A program made the position numbers and the translations under genes. Source: Glutamicibacter mishrai (GTDB lineage: Bacteria; Actinomycetota; Actinomycetes; Actinomycetales; Micrococcaceae). From it: a stretch of 64,000 nt of DNA. The DNA is taken from contig NZ_CP032549.1 of NCBI RefSeq assembly GCF_012221945.1, positions 248,001-312,000 of the forward strand. The letters run 5' to 3'. Below the pieces are notes generated by a model. That model ran no database searches and was not told the DNA's origin. It saw only the letters and a list, made by a program, of their open reading frames with translations. Positions 8,957 to 18,692 of the stretch are shown here, piece after piece. The first letter of the stretch is position 1; each line of letters opens with the position of its first letter.

Positions 8957-9727
8957 TTAGCGAACTGGGTAGCCAGCGTCGCGGATCGCCTGCTTTACCT
9001 GGGCGATCATGTCCGTTGGACCGAAGTGGAAGATCGACGCAGCTAGTACCGCATCAGCGCCAGCTTCGATCGCAGGCGGGAAATCCTCAGGCTTGCCAGC
9101 GCCACCGGATGCGATCAAAGGCACCGACACTGCTGCGCGCACAGCCCGGATCATTTCTAGGTCGAATCCATCCTTGGTGCCATCAGCATCAATGGAATTA
9201 AGCAGGATCTCACCCACACCACGTTCTGCGGCTTCTTTCGCCCAGGCCACAGCACACATTCCGGTACCGGTTCGGCCACCATGGGTGGTCACTTCATAAC
9301 CGGATGCGATCGAAGGGTCAGCAGTGCGTCGTGCATCAACCGAGAGCACCAGCACCTGGGACCCGAAGCGCTCAGTGATCTCGTTGATCACCTCAGGGCG
9401 AGTCACAGCAGCGGTATTGATCGAGGCCTTGTCAGCACCGTTGCGCAGCAGGCGGTCAACATCCTCTACCGCTCGCACGCCACCACCGACAGTCAGCGGA
9501 ATGAAGACTTCCTCGGCGGTTTGGCGAACTACTTCGTAGGTGGTTTCGCGATCCGAGCTGGACGCGGTGACATCCAGGAAGGTCAGTTCGTCGGCGCCAG
9601 CTTCGTTATAACGGCGAGCCAGTTCAACTGGATCGCCGGCATCACGAAGGCCCTCGAAATTGACGCCCTTGACGACTCGGCCAGCATCAACATCAAGACA
9701 AGGAATAACGCGGATAGCAACGCTCAT
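8957..9727 (-). CDS. hisF: Imidazole glycerol phosphate synthase, cyclase subunit
   Basis: 256 aa. It forms IGP and AICAR from PRFAR using ammonia from HisH. The (beta-alpha)8 barrel shows [14 protein letters not shown] with the catalytic Asp near residue 11, [18 protein letters not shown] with the second catalytic Asp, [14 protein letters not shown] and IASGGAG. It follows hisG by 21 bases. HisH and HisA are not in the window. Confidence 0.97.
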   Translation of the reverse strand: MSVAIRVIPCLDVDAGRVVKGVNFEGLRDAGDPVELARRYNEAGADELTFLDVTASSSDRETTYEVVRQTAEEVFIPLTVGGGVRAVEDVDRLLRNGADKASINTAAVTRPEVINEITERFGSQVLVLSVDARRTADPSIASGYEVTTHGGRTGTGMCAVAWAKEAAERGVGEILLNSIDADGTKDGFDLEMIRAVRAAVSVPLIASGGAGKPEDFPPAIEAGADAVLAASIFHFGPTDMIAQVKQAIRDAGYPVR

Positions 9728-9748
9728 CGAAGGTAGTTTCCTTGTCTA

Positions 9749-10597
9749 CTAGATGCGGCAGGCGTGGATTTGGCTCACCAAGATGGCGCGGGCGCCTACG
9801 TCGTACAGTTCATCCATGATGGTGTTGGTCTGCGACTTCTTCACCATCGCACGGACTGCAACCCAGTCGGAGTTGGCCAGATCCGAAACGGTTGGCGACT
9901 CCAAGCCCGGGGTAAGTGCGCAGGCTTCGTCAGCCTGTTCGCGACGCACGTCGTAGTCGAGCAAGACGTACTGGCGGGCCACAAGCACACCGTTCAGGCG
10001 GCGAATCAGCACATCCAGGCCAGCTGGCTTGTGGTCAACGCGGCCGATCAAAACGGCCTCCGACTGCAGCAGCGGATCGCCGAAGATCTCCATGCCTGCA
10101 GCCTTGATGGTGTTTCCGGTTTCGACCACGTCGGCAATGGCGTCGGCGACGCCGAGGCGAACCGAGGATTCGATAGCACCGTCAAGGCGGACGATCGATG
10201 CATCGATGCCGGACTTTTCCAGATAGTGGCGCAGCAACACGTCGTAGCTGGTGGCAATGCGCTTGCCGTTGAGCTGCTTGGCGTCGTTGAACGCACCGAT
10301 GGGGGCGGCGAAGCGGAATGCGGACTTGCCGATGCCGAGGGAAAGCTGTTCTTCGACGTCATCGTCCACGTCTGCGTCGAGGTAGAGATCGCGACCGGTG
10401 ATTCCCACGTCGAGGATGCCGCGGCCTACATATACGGCGATGTCGCGGGGACGCAGGTAGAAGAATTCAACCTGGTTCTCTTCGTCGACGAGGACCAGTT
10501 CGCGCGAATCGCGGCGCTGGAGGTAACCGGCTTCCTTGAACATGGTGGAAGCGATTTCTGAAAGGGCACCCTTGTTGGGCAGGGCTACGCGGAGCAT
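9749..10597 (-). CDS. hisG: ATP phosphoribosyltransferase (long form)
   Basis: 282 aa, so the long HisG_L type with a C-terminal ACT-like regulatory domain that senses histidine. It catalyses the first step, ATP plus PRPP to PR-ATP. LRVALPNKGAL opens the protein, DVGITGRD and DAIADVVETGNTIKAAGM form the PRPP/ATP site, and the last 80 residues (SPTVSDLANSDWVAVRAM onward) match the regulatory domain. It is downstream of hisE. Confidence 0.96.
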   Translation of the reverse strand: MLRVALPNKGALSEIASTMFKEAGYLQRRDSRELVLVDEENQVEFFYLRPRDIAVYVGRGILDVGITGRDLYLDADVDDDVEEQLSLGIGKSAFRFAAPIGAFNDAKQLNGKRIATSYDVLLRHYLEKSGIDASIVRLDGAIESSVRLGVADAIADVVETGNTIKAAGMEIFGDPLLQSEAVLIGRVDHKPAGLDVLIRRLNGVLVARQYVLLDYDVRREQADEACALTPGLESPTVSDLANSDWVAVRAMVKKSQTNTIMDELYDVGARAILVSQIHACRI

Positions 10598-10688
10598 TGT
10601 TGACTCATTTCGTCAGTGTGGCGCTGCGGCGTTCAGCCATAAACAAGCGCCAAGGATTATTTTCGTTGGCCGTCGTTACTGCCGTGCG

Positions 10689-10728
10689 ATCGTCGCGTGC
10701 GGATCGAAGGTGATCCGCACGCGGCGAT
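10689..10728 (-). other. Long hairpin between hisE and hisG
   Basis: 17-bp arms (two G-T pairs) around a GAAGGT loop, filling most of the 138-base gap between hisE and hisG. No U-tract follows. It could attenuate or set an mRNA processing site that separates hisE from hisGF expression; this is inference. Confidence 0.45.
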
Positions 10729-10735
10729 GCGACGG

Positions 10736-10999
10736 CTATAGATGCTTGTAAACGTCGGCCAAGGTCATGCCCTTGGCGATCATGAGAACCTGAAGGTGGT
10801 AGAGCAGCTGGGAGATTTCCTCTGCTGCGGCCTCGTCGGATTCGTACTCCGCAGCCATCCAAACTTCGGCGGCTTCCTCGACAACTTTTTTGCCGATGCC
10901 ATGGACACCAGAGTCGAGTTCGGTGACGGTACGAGAGCCTTCCGGGCGTTCTTGTGCCTTGAGCGACAGTTCGCTGAAGAGCTCGTCAAAAGTTTTCAC
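10736..10999 (-). CDS. hisE: Phosphoribosyl-ATP pyrophosphatase
   Basis: 87 aa from GTG 10999 with AGGA at good spacing; the open frame starts earlier but the family begins at KTFDELF. It hydrolyses PR-ATP to PR-AMP, step two of histidine synthesis. It is an all-alpha MazG-like fold with [18 protein letters not shown] and the metal-binding Glu/Asp cluster [18 protein letters not shown]. Confidence 0.93.
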   Translation of the reverse strand: MKTFDELFSELSLKAQERPEGSRTVTELDSGVHGIGKKVVEEAAEVWMAAEYESDEAAAEEISQLLYHLQVLMIAKGMTLADVYKHL

Positions 11000-11038
11000 G
11001 GAACCAATCCTAGCGTTTTTCTTCACGGCTTCTGCATT

Positions 11039-11066
11039 CAGGTGGCCCTTTGTGACGGGCCGCCTG
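11039..11066 (-). terminator. Hairpin after ribH
   Basis: 10-bp arms (CAGGTGGCCC / GGGCCGCCTG, one G-T pair) sit directly after the ribH stop, between the riboflavin operon and hisE. There is no strong U-run, which is usual for actinobacterial terminators. Confidence 0.5.
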
Positions 11067-11070
11067 GGAG

Positions 11071-11562
11071 CTAGGCCAGGGCGGCGACGGTCATGACCGC
11101 TGCCGAGTAGGCCTCGTATCCCTTGTCTTCGCTGGAGTTTTCCAAGCCAGCGCGGTCCAAGCCCTGCTCTTCGTTATCGCAGGTGAGCACGCCGAAACCA
11201 ACAGGGGTCTTGGTGTCGACACTCACATTGGTTAAGCCATTGGTCGCCGCCAGGCAGACGTAGTCGAAGTGCGGGGTGCCGCCGCGGATCACCACGCCCA
11301 GGGCGATGATCGCATCGTAGTCGCTGGCCAGCGAAGCGGCCGCAACTGGCAGCTCGAAGGTGCCCGGGACCCGAATCAGGGTGGTGTTGTCCTCAAGTCC
11401 TGCGTCTTTGGCGGCACGCTGAGCGCCGTCGATCAGGCCGTTCATGATGACCTCGTGCCAGCTGGCGGCAAGGATCGCTACCTTCAGTCCGGCGAATTTT
11501 TCGGTGCCGGCCAGTGACTTCAGCTGGTCGGTGACATCGGTGGGGGCTCCGTGCTTGCTCAT
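11071..11562 (-). CDS. ribH: 6,7-dimethyl-8-ribityllumazine synthase
   Basis: 163 aa. It condenses the RibA-derived pyrimidine with DHBP to lumazine; it forms icosahedral or pentameric assemblies. Motifs: [26 protein letters not shown] and [15 protein letters not shown], the last containing the catalytic His. It is the last gene of the riboflavin operon, 26 bases after ribBA. Confidence 0.96.
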   Translation of the reverse strand: MSKHGAPTDVTDQLKSLAGTEKFAGLKVAILAASWHEVIMNGLIDGAQRAAKDAGLEDNTTLIRVPGTFELPVAAASLASDYDAIIALGVVIRGGTPHFDYVCLAATNGLTNVSVDTKTPVGFGVLTCDNEEQGLDRAGLENSSEDKGYEAYSAAVMTVAALA

Positions 11563-11588
11563 GAATTTGCTCCTCGTGCAGTGGGGTA

Positions 11589-12839
11589 TCAGGCGCCGTG
11601 GTAGGCGTTGGCTTCGGTATCGGTCAGCGGCTCATCGGGGAGATCCAGGTGGTGGCCGAAGCGTGCTTGCTTGGTGTGCAAGTAGGCGGAGTTCTGTTCG
11701 CGCGGGGTGATGCGCAGCGAAACCAGTTCGTCGACCGTTATACCGGCATCGGTCAGCTGCTGCTGCTTGTCAGGGTTATTGCTCAGCAGGCGGATGGCCT
11801 GCAGCCCCATGGCCTTGAGGATCGCCGCCACGGCAAAATACTCGCGGGCGTCGGCCGGGAAGCCCAGATGCAAGTTGGCATCCAGGGTGTCCATTCCGGA
11901 TTCCTGCAAGGCGTAGGCGCGCAGCTTGTTCGCCAGGCCGATGCCACGGCCCTCGTGGCCGCGAATGTAGATGATGTGGCCGCCCTCGGCGGCGATCTGC
12001 GCCATCGAAGCATGCAGCTGCTCGCCGCAGTCGCAGCGGTAGGACCCGAAAATGTCACCGGTCAGGCATTCGGAATGGATGCGCACCAGATTTGATGGCG
12101 TGCTGCCGTCCGGCCCTTCGTGGCTGAGAACCATGTGCTCGTGGCCTTCGGCGGTAGCAGCCCGGGCAGTGAAGTCGCCGAAAGCGGTCGGCAATTTGAT
12201 CGGATCGGTCAGTTCGATCTCGTCGTTGACCCGGCGCCAGCGTGCCAGATCGTCAATGGAGATCAGCGGCAGGTCGTTCTCTGCGGCGAAGATCCGCAAG
12301 TCATCCAGGCGCATCATTTCGCCGTCATCCTTGGTGATCTCGCCGATCACACCTACCGGTTCCAGGCCGGCCGCACGGCACAGATCTACCGCGGCCTCGG
12401 TGTGGCCGCGCCGTTCGAGCACTCCCCCGGCGGCCGCACGCAGCGGGAAGATATGACCGGGACGCGAAAGCTGCGCCGGCACGGTGGCTGGATCGGCCAG
12501 CAACCGGGTGGTCAACGCGCGATCGGCCGCGGAAATGCCGGTGGTGATGCCTTCGGCGGCGTCGCAGGTGATGGTGAAAGCGGTGCCCTTGGCGTCCTGG
12601 TTGATTCCGACCATCGGGCCCAGGCCCAGGGCGTCGGCGCGCTCGGCCTCTAGCGGAACGCAAATGACCCCTGAGGTGTAGCGGATGGTGAAGGCCATCA
12701 GCTCGCTGGTGGCATGCTGGGCGGCGAAGATGATGTCGCCTTCATTTTCGCGGTCCTCATCATCCACGACAACGACGGCACGGCCTGCAGCCAATGCCGC
12801 CAGCGCCGCTGGGATCGGGTCTAGCGTGGAAGAGCTCAT
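11589..12839 (-). CDS. ribBA: Bifunctional DHBP synthase / GTP cyclohydrolase II
   Basis: 416 aa. The N-terminal half (about 1-205) is DHBP synthase with [10 protein letters not shown] and the [11 protein letters not shown] block. The C-terminal half is GTP cyclohydrolase II with the zinc site in [19 protein letters not shown] and [12 protein letters not shown]. It provides both precursors for the RibH step. The start overlaps the ribE stop by four bases. Confidence 0.96.
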   Translation of the reverse strand: MSSSTLDPIPAALAALAAGRAVVVVDDEDRENEGDIIFAAQHATSELMAFTIRYTSGVICVPLEAERADALGLGPMVGINQDAKGTAFTITCDAAEGITTGISAADRALTTRLLADPATVPAQLSRPGHIFPLRAAAGGVLERRGHTEAAVDLCRAAGLEPVGVIGEITKDDGEMMRLDDLRIFAAENDLPLISIDDLARWRRVNDEIELTDPIKLPTAFGDFTARAATAEGHEHMVLSHEGPDGSTPSNLVRIHSECLTGDIFGSYRCDCGEQLHASMAQIAAEGGHIIYIRGHEGRGIGLANKLRAYALQESGMDTLDANLHLGFPADAREYFAVAAILKAMGLQAIRLLSNNPDKQQQLTDAGITVDELVSLRITPREQNSAYLHTKQARFGHHLDLPDEPLTDTEANAYHGA

Positions 12840-13462
12840 GCGCGGGCCCCGCCAAATTCGTTCAGGCGGGCGACGTACTTGGCCAGCACGTCGACCTCGA
12901 TGTTGATCTTGTCGCCGACCTGGCGCTGGCCCATGGTGGTTTCGGCCAAGGTGATCGGGATGATGCCCACTTCCACCCAGTGCGCTCCGGTGGAGCTGGC
13001 TGGCGAGACGCCGGTGATGGTCAGCGAGATGCCGTCAAGGGCGATCGAGCCCTTTTCCGCGGTCAGCGGCGCGTACTGATCGTCCAAGGAAATGCGGAAG
13101 GTGGTCCACTGGCCGTGGTCGACGCGCTGCAGGACTTCACCCACGGTATCCACGTGGCCCTGCACGACGTGGCCGTCGAGCCGTGCGCCTGCCTGGGTGC
13201 AGCGCTCAAGGTTGACGCTGTCGCCGGCACGCAGGGATCCGGTAGTGGTGCGGCGCAGGGTTTCTCCCATCACATCAACACTGAGCTTCTCCCCCTCCAG
13301 CTCGGTGGCGGTCAGGCAGACGCCGTTAACGGCCAGCGATCCGCCCAAACCGAGGTTCTCGGTGTGCCCTGGGGCGCTGAGGGTGAGTACTGCCAGGTCC
13401 TGATCGGGATCGGTCGTGATCCCCTCGATGATCCCCTGGCCGGTGACGATTCCGGTGAACAT
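12836..13462 (-). CDS. ribE: Riboflavin synthase alpha chain
   Basis: 208 aa. It dismutates two lumazines to riboflavin and the RibA product. Two lumazine-binding repeats are visible: MFTGIVTGQGIIEG with GSLAVNGVCLT, and GHVVQGHVDTVGEV with KGSIALDGISLT. Overlap with ribBA at the 3' end shows translational coupling. Confidence 0.96.
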   Translation of the reverse strand: MFTGIVTGQGIIEGITTDPDQDLAVLTLSAPGHTENLGLGGSLAVNGVCLTATELEGEKLSVDVMGETLRRTTTGSLRAGDSVNLERCTQAGARLDGHVVQGHVDTVGEVLQRVDHGQWTTFRISLDDQYAPLTAEKGSIALDGISLTITGVSPASSTGAHWVEVGIIPITLAETTMGQRQVGDKINIEVDVLAKYVARLNEFGGARA

Positions 13463-13492
13463 GGTTTCTCCTCGAAAAATTTGTAGTTCGCG

Positions 13493-14530
13493 TTAAGCGC
13501 TGGGCAGTGGTTCAAGATGCAGCATGATGTCATCGCCGAGCCGGGCCAATGATTCGTTGCTGGCGGTATCCAGCCGGTAGCGGTGTGCCTGGCTCAAGGT
13601 GGTCGTGGGCAGATTGACCGATGAACTGCCGGCGCCGATGAGCAATGGCGCCTGGTAGCAGTAGAGTTCATCGGCCAGATCGGCTTCGATGAATGCGGAG
13701 GCGACGGTGGCGCCGCCTTCGATCAGCAGATGGCCCAATCCCAGCTCGTTGGCGCGATCGATGACCGCGTGCACGTCGTGGGTGGCGATCTGCTCCCAGT
13801 CTTCGCCTTCGGCCAGCGCCAGATTCCCTGGCAATTCGCGCTGTCCCATGACGAGGCGGTACGGCTGCATGCTGTGCAGCTGGCCGTCCCTGGTGCGGGC
13901 GGTGAGCCGCGGATTGTCGATCACCGCGGTATTGGTGCCGATCAGGATCCCGTCCACTCGGCCTCGCAAGCCATGGGCATGGTTGCGGGATTCCGCCGAG
14001 GTGATCCACTGGCTGGTGCCATCCGGCGCGTTGATGCGGGCATCCAGCGACTGAGCCAGCTTCACAGTGATGAAGGGGCGCGCCTGCTCTTTGGACAGGA
14101 ACCACCGATGGTTCAACGCGCGAGCGGCGGCATCATCTTCAAACTGGGTGGTCCGAATTCCGCGGCCGCGCAGGTATTCTGCTCCCCCGCTGGCAGCCGT
14201 ATTATCGCTGACCGCATAGTAGACAGAGCCGATCCCGGCGTTGGCGATCGCCGCTGCGCATGGACCGGTGCGGCCGGTGTGGTTGCACGGTTCCAGGGTG
14301 ACGACCATGGTCAGCTTTCTTGCTGCTGCCGGATCGATTTTCCCCAGCCGGCGCAGGGCGTCGACCTCGGCGTGCGGGTGGCCGGCGCCCAGGTGGTAGC
14401 CGGTGGCGATCAGGTTGCCTTCGTCGTCCAGGATACAGGCGCCGACCAGAGGATTCGCTCCGCGATGCCCGCGGCCTGCGGTTTCCAGCGCAGTGCTCAG
14501 CGCGGCGTCCAGTTCCTGGGTTGTTACCAT
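13493..14530 (-). CDS. ribD: Bifunctional pyrimidine deaminase / reductase
   Basis: 345 aa. The N-terminal deaminase carries zinc ligands in GHPHAEVDAL and LEPCNHTGRTGPC; the C-terminal reductase has the NADPH/substrate segments TVKLAQSLDARI, GTNTAVIDNPRLT and LLIEGGATVASAFI. It carries out two steps between GTP cyclohydrolase and lumazine synthase. It is 15 bases after the transporter gene and 30 before ribE. Confidence 0.95.
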   Translation of the reverse strand: MVTTQELDAALSTALETAGRGHRGANPLVGACILDDEGNLIATGYHLGAGHPHAEVDALRRLGKIDPAAARKLTMVVTLEPCNHTGRTGPCAAAIANAGIGSVYYAVSDNTAASGGAEYLRGRGIRTTQFEDDAAARALNHRWFLSKEQARPFITVKLAQSLDARINAPDGTSQWITSAESRNHAHGLRGRVDGILIGTNTAVIDNPRLTARTRDGQLHSMQPYRLVMGQRELPGNLALAEGEDWEQIATHDVHAVIDRANELGLGHLLIEGGATVASAFIEADLADELYCYQAPLLIGAGSSSVNLPTTTLSQAHRYRLDTASNESLARLGDDIMLHLEPLPSA

Positions 14531-14545
14531 CGTTCTTCCACCCCT

Positions 14546-15247
14546 TTATCGCTGCTGCGAGATGGTCGGATCGGGCAGTTCGGTTTCGATCCGGGGTTTG
14601 GCGTCGCGTTTGGACTTGGCCCAGACGAAGAACCCGATCAGCGTGAAGGCACCGTAGAACAGGTACATGAAGGCGCTGGCGTAGTAGCCGGCGGAGAAGA
14701 GCAGCGGGACGCCTACCGCGTCGACGGCGACCCAGATGAGCCAGAATTCGACCCAGCCCTTGGCCATGCCGTAGGTGGCCAGCATCGAGCCAACGAAGGT
14801 CCACGCGTCGGCCCACACCGGCTCGTAGGATCCGAGCAGGCGGAATAACGGGGTCAGCGCGATGGTGCCGAGCATCAGGATGGCGACAAGGGCCAGCCGA
14901 GCTTTGTTCGATGCCCACTGCGGGGTGACGGCATGCCCGGTGCCGTTTTTCGCCTGCTTCCAGCGATACCATCCGAAGACCGAGACGGCGATGAACATGA
15001 TTTGGCGGCCGGCTTGGCCCCAGAGGTTCGCCGTGTAGCCGGTGTCGAAGAGGCTGCCGAGGAAGACCGTAAGCAGCAGGAGGTTGCCGATGATGCCTAC
15101 CGGCCAGGCCCAGACTTTACGGCGCATGCCGCCGACGGCACTGGCCAGGCCGAAGATGTTGCCGACGACTTCGCGCACTAGAAGTGCCGAGGAGCCGATC
15201 GCGATTTGTGAGTTGAAAGCTTCAATGAGCCACCGCAGGAAATCCAT
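14546..15247 (-). CDS. PnuC-like transporter, probable riboflavin importer
   Basis: 233 aa, about seven hydrophobic helices. The PnuC-family block VFGWYRWKQ lies near residues 90-98; Trp-rich segments (ANLWGQAGRQ, FWLIWVAVD) are also family-typical. PnuC proteins take up nicotinamide riboside, but copies behind an FMN riboswitch at the head of rib genes are the PnuX/riboflavin subgroup, so riboflavin or roseoflavin-type uptake is inferred. GTGGAAAG precedes the ATG. Confidence 0.85.
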   Translation of the reverse strand: MDFLRWLIEAFNSQIAIGSSALLVREVVGNIFGLASAVGGMRRKVWAWPVGIIGNLLLLTVFLGSLFDTGYTANLWGQAGRQIMFIAVSVFGWYRWKQAKNGTGHAVTPQWASNKARLALVAILMLGTIALTPLFRLLGSYEPVWADAWTFVGSMLATYGMAKGWVEFWLIWVAVDAVGVPLLFSAGYYASAFMYLFYGAFTLIGFFVWAKSKRDAKPRIETELPDPTISQQR

Positions 15248-15315
15248 CTTTCCACCCTTCTCGAAGCTGCGGCTCCGGGGGTGTGCATTTGATGGGCCTG
15301 TGGCTCCGCTTTAGA

Positions 15316-15339
15316 CGATAGCCCGGTGAAGGGCTATCG
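15316..15339 (-). other. Hairpin between FMN riboswitch and transporter start
   Basis: 9-bp perfect arms (CGATAGCCC / GGGCTATCG) with a six-base loop, downstream of the aptamer and 70 bases before the start codon. It lacks a U-run. It may be the expression platform (Rho-related or translational) of the riboswitch; this is inference. Confidence 0.5.
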
Positions 15340-15365
15340 GCAGGACCAATAGGCAAATCAAATTC

Positions 15366-15496
15366 GTGCTTCTCCCATCCAGACTTTAACTGTCGGTACC
15401 GGAATTCCACCGGCTCAACCGCAGCCTCGGCTTGTGGCCTTGGCAGCGGGTCGCGGACTATCACCGCCGGTTCGGACTTTCACCGACCCCGGAGCA
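15366..15496 (-). promoter_or_regulatory. FMN riboswitch (RFN element)
   Basis: The minus strand carries the conserved RFN blocks in order: GGGGTCGGTGAAAGTCCGA, then GGTGATAGTCCGCGACCC, then GAGCCGGTGGAATTCCGGTA, then ACCGACAGTTAAAGTCTGGA and GGGAGAAG. The closing P1 stem pairs GTGCT at the 5' end with AGCAC at the 3' end. It lies upstream of the transporter and rib genes and should lower their expression when FMN is plentiful. Confidence 0.95.
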
Positions 15497-15542
15497 CGTA
15501 TTCGTGTTTACAACAAATTATTCTGGCACACTTTGGCCGGCT

Positions 15543-16205
15543 TTAGTGACCACCCAATGCAAGATTGCGTAATACATCCACCTCGGCCGAGGGCTCAGGA
15601 GCCGAATATACCGCGGATCCGGCTACGAATACGTCTGCTCCGGCTTCAGCTGCCCGCAGAATCGTGTCACGCGAAATGCCGCCGTCGACCTGCAATGCGA
15701 TGGGCTTGCCGCTGCCTTCGATCGCTGCGCGGGCCCGCTGGATCTTCGGCAGCACCAGATCCAGGAACTTCTGGCCGCCGAAGCCCGGCTCGACGGTCAT
15801 CAGCAGGACCATGTCCAGTTCGCCGAGCATATCCAGGTAGGGCTCGATCGGGGTGGCCGGGCGAAGGGCCATGGCGGCCTTGACACCGGCGGAGCGCAAT
15901 TCACGAGCCAGGCGAATCGGCGCCGCGGAAGCTTCTGCGTGGAAGGTCACCGAGTCCACGCCAAGCTGGGCGTACTCCGGGGCCCAGCGATCGGCATTCT
16001 CGATCATCAGGTGCACGTCGATCGGCAGCTTGCTGACCTTCTGCAGGGCATCCACCACGGGCAGGCCGAGCGTCAGGTTCGGGACAAAGTGGTTGTCCAT
16101 GACGTCCACGTGCACGGCGTCGGCGGTGTGGATCCGCTCCAGCTCGCTGGCCAGGTTTGCGAAGTCGGCGGACAGGATCGAAGGATTGATCCGTGCGTTG
16201 CGCAT
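15543..16205 (-). CDS. rpe: Ribulose-phosphate 3-epimerase
   Basis: 220 aa TIM barrel that interconverts ribulose-5-phosphate and xylulose-5-phosphate. Motifs: [22 protein letters not shown] (metal His/Asp), [20 protein letters not shown] and QVDGGI with the catalytic Asp. It sits between rsmB and the riboswitch; ribulose-5-phosphate is also the DHBP synthase substrate, so the neighbourhood is metabolically coherent. Confidence 0.96.
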   Translation of the reverse strand: MRNARINPSILSADFANLASELERIHTADAVHVDVMDNHFVPNLTLGLPVVDALQKVSKLPIDVHLMIENADRWAPEYAQLGVDSVTFHAEASAAPIRLARELRSAGVKAAMALRPATPIEPYLDMLGELDMVLLMTVEPGFGGQKFLDLVLPKIQRARAAIEGSGKPIALQVDGGISRDTILRAAEAGADVFVAGSAVYSAPEPSAEVDVLRNLALGGH

Positions 16206-16233
16206 AGGTGCTCCTTGGGATACTCGTGCTTGG

Positions 16234-17760
16234 CTAGGCTTTTTTGGTCAGAATCGCCATGAACATGGCATCGGTGCCGTGGATGTGCGGCCATAGCTGC
16301 ACGGTGCTGCCCTCGCCCAGGGCATGTCCGGCGGCTGGTGTCTGCGGGTACACGACGTCGGTGACGGCTGCCCCGGTATCCAGCAGCGCGGCATTCTCGT
16401 GACGCTTGAGGAAGTCCTCGACCACCAGGCGGGTTTCAGCCTGGTGCGGCGAGCAAGTGACAAATCCGATGACACCGCCGACACGCACCGCATTGAAGGC
16501 GGCATCCAGCAGTTCGCCCTGCAGTGCAGTCAATTCCGGAATATCCCGTGGAGCCTTGCGCCAGCGCGACTCGGGGCGGCGGCGCAATGCACCAAGGCCC
16601 GAGCAGGGCGCGTCGACCATGATTCGGTCGTAATCCCCCGCATAGTCTTCCCCGCCGAAGTCGCGGCCGTCCTGCTCGGTCACCATCCAGTAGCCATGCG
16701 GAACCGCATCCAGGGAATTGGCAACGAGGCGTGCTCGGTGGGCGGTCGGCTCGTTGGCGGTCAGCCGGGCGTCGCGCTGCACCGCGATGGCGCCGAGCAA
16801 TGCCGCCTTGCCTCCGGGGCCGGCGCACAAGTCCAGCCAGTAGCGGTCTTCGCCGTCGTCGGGCAAGGCAACGCTGGCCAAGGCGCGGGCCATGACCTGG
16901 CTGCCGGCGTCCTGGACGCGCACGGTGCCCTCTTTGACGCCGGGCACACGCGCAACATCGCCGTGCTTGTAGGTTGCCGAATCAGCCAGCAGGCTCCCCG
17001 GTTCGGCCCCTGCTTCCAGGGCGCCGGACAGATCGCCCAGCCCCGGCAGGGCAACCAGGTTCACCAGCGGCGCGAGGTTGTCGGCCTCAAGCAGGGCCTC
17101 GATTTCCGACGCGTCGCGGCCATGGGCGATCAACGCACCGCGCAGTGCGCGAACGATCCAGTCCGGGTGCGAATGCTCGATGGACAAACGCTCGGATTCC
17201 GAGCTGGCGGCGCCCGCCAGCTGCTGGGTCCAGTCCTGCGCTTCCTGGGCCGAAACACGGCGCAGCACCGCGTTGATCAGCCCTGATGGGCCGGCGCCGA
17301 TCTGCGCGCGGGCCAAAGAAACCGTTTCGTCCAACGCAGCATGCTTGGGTACGCGCATGGCCAGCAACTGGTGGGCGCCCAGACGCAAAGCATCCAAGAT
17401 GGCCGGGTCCAGTTCGGCCAGCGGCCGGTCCACCAAGGTTCCCAGGATCGCGTCATAGAAACCCTGTCCACGCAGTGCCCCGTAGGCCAGTTCGGTGGCG
17501 AATCCGGCGTCGCGCCGATCAAGCTGGTACTCGCGGATCATCTTGGGCAGCACGAGGTTGGCGTAGGCATCGGAGCCGGAGACCTCCCGCAAGACCTTGA
17601 AGGCCACGAGCCGGGCTGGGTCGGCCTGGCGTTTACGCTGCCCGGGTGCCGACTGCGAGTATTGGCGAGGACCGGCTTGGCCGCGATTGCGGGTTCGGCC
17701 CTGCGCATTGCGTCGCGGTTCATTGTCACGGTATCCGCCGCGTGGTTCCTGCCCGCTCAT
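16234..17760 (-). CDS. rsmB: 16S rRNA m5C methyltransferase, RsmB/NOP family
   Basis: 508 aa from ATG 17760, which overlaps the fmt stop (ATGA); the open frame extends further but this start is coupled. The first 45 residues are Arg/Gly/Gln-rich and disordered. An NusB-like RNA-binding domain follows ([11 protein letters not shown]...), then the Rossmann methyltransferase with [15 protein letters not shown] (SAM) and the catalytic motifs [18 protein letters not shown] and [10 protein letters not shown], both Cys present. Confidence 0.93.
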   Translation of the reverse strand: MSGQEPRGGYRDNEPRRNAQGRTRNRGQAGPRQYSQSAPGQRKRQADPARLVAFKVLREVSGSDAYANLVLPKMIREYQLDRRDAGFATELAYGALRGQGFYDAILGTLVDRPLAELDPAILDALRLGAHQLLAMRVPKHAALDETVSLARAQIGAGPSGLINAVLRRVSAQEAQDWTQQLAGAASSESERLSIEHSHPDWIVRALRGALIAHGRDASEIEALLEADNLAPLVNLVALPGLGDLSGALEAGAEPGSLLADSATYKHGDVARVPGVKEGTVRVQDAGSQVMARALASVALPDDGEDRYWLDLCAGPGGKAALLGAIAVQRDARLTANEPTAHRARLVANSLDAVPHGYWMVTEQDGRDFGGEDYAGDYDRIMVDAPCSGLGALRRRPESRWRKAPRDIPELTALQGELLDAAFNAVRVGGVIGFVTCSPHQAETRLVVEDFLKRHENAALLDTGAAVTDVVYPQTPAAGHALGEGSTVQLWPHIHGTDAMFMAILTKKA

Positions 17761-18689
17761 GCGAAGCTCACTTTCGTTCCCTGGGTGAGCACGCCACGTG
17801 CCCAATCGGAGGCCTTCATCATCTTTTTGCCCGGAGGCTGGATTTCTGTGGGTTCAAGGGCCCATGTCGCGGTCCCGATGTACACCTTGGGCTGCTTGCC
17901 CGGTTCAATGCGCACTTCGCCGGGGGCCAAATCGGTGATCTCGCGGTGCTCGCGCAGCGGACCGAACTTGAAGCGCTGGTTCTGAACCTTGACCCAGGCG
18001 CCGGGGAACGGGGTGGTCCCGTGGGCGCGGCGCCTGATTTCCGTGGCCGGGCGGCCGAAGTCCAGTTCCGCGTCGATGTCGGTGATCTTCGGGGCGTAGG
18101 TGTGCGAACCGGATTGCGCGACGGCAACGGCCTGACCCGATTCCAGGGCCTGCAGTGTTTGGACCAGCAATGTGGAACCAGAGTGGCCCAATCGCTCCAA
18201 CATGATTCCGGCGGTGTCCAGTTCGTCGATTCGCTCGGTGACCTGGCCGAAAACCGGACCGGTGTCCAGTCCTGTTTCCAGCTGGAAGGTCACTGCGCCG
18301 GTGATGTCATCACCATGGATAATCGAATGCTGGACTGGCGCGGCGCCGCGCCAGTGCGGCAGCAACGAGAAATGCAGGTTGATCCACCCGTGGGTGGGGA
18401 CCTGCAATGCGGCCTCGGGCACCAATCCGCCGTAAGCGACAATGGCTGCTGCTTCGAGGTTCAGTGCTTGAAGCTCGGCGGTCGTCTCTTCGGTGATCTT
18501 GGCGGCCTTGATGATGGGCAAGCCGAGTTCTTCGGCGCGGGCGGCCACGGGAGAAGGCGTAAGAACGCGTTTGCGTCCCAGCGGCGCGTCCGGTCGAGTC
18601 AAGACCGCGGCGATTTCGAACCCGGCTTCGTACAAGTAGTCCAGCGAGGTGACAGCCACTTGGGGCGTGCCGGCAAAGAGGATCCTCAT
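17757..18689 (-). CDS. fmt: Methionyl-tRNA formyltransferase
   Basis: 310 aa. It formylates initiator Met-tRNA with 10-formyl-THF. The N-terminus MRILFAGTP and the catalytic block NLHFSLLPHWRGAAPVQ, followed by GLDTGPV, carry the Asn, His and Asp residues. It lies three bases after def, the deformylase that later removes the formyl group. Confidence 0.96.
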   Translation of the reverse strand: MRILFAGTPQVAVTSLDYLYEAGFEIAAVLTRPDAPLGRKRVLTPSPVAARAEELGLPIIKAAKITEETTAELQALNLEAAAIVAYGGLVPEAALQVPTHGWINLHFSLLPHWRGAAPVQHSIIHGDDITGAVTFQLETGLDTGPVFGQVTERIDELDTAGIMLERLGHSGSTLLVQTLQALESGQAVAVAQSGSHTYAPKITDIDAELDFGRPATEIRRRAHGTTPFPGAWVKVQNQRFKFGPLREHREITDLAPGEVRIEPGKQPKVYIGTATWALEPTEIQPPGKKMMKASDWARGVLTQGTKVSFA

Positions 18690-18692
18690 GTC

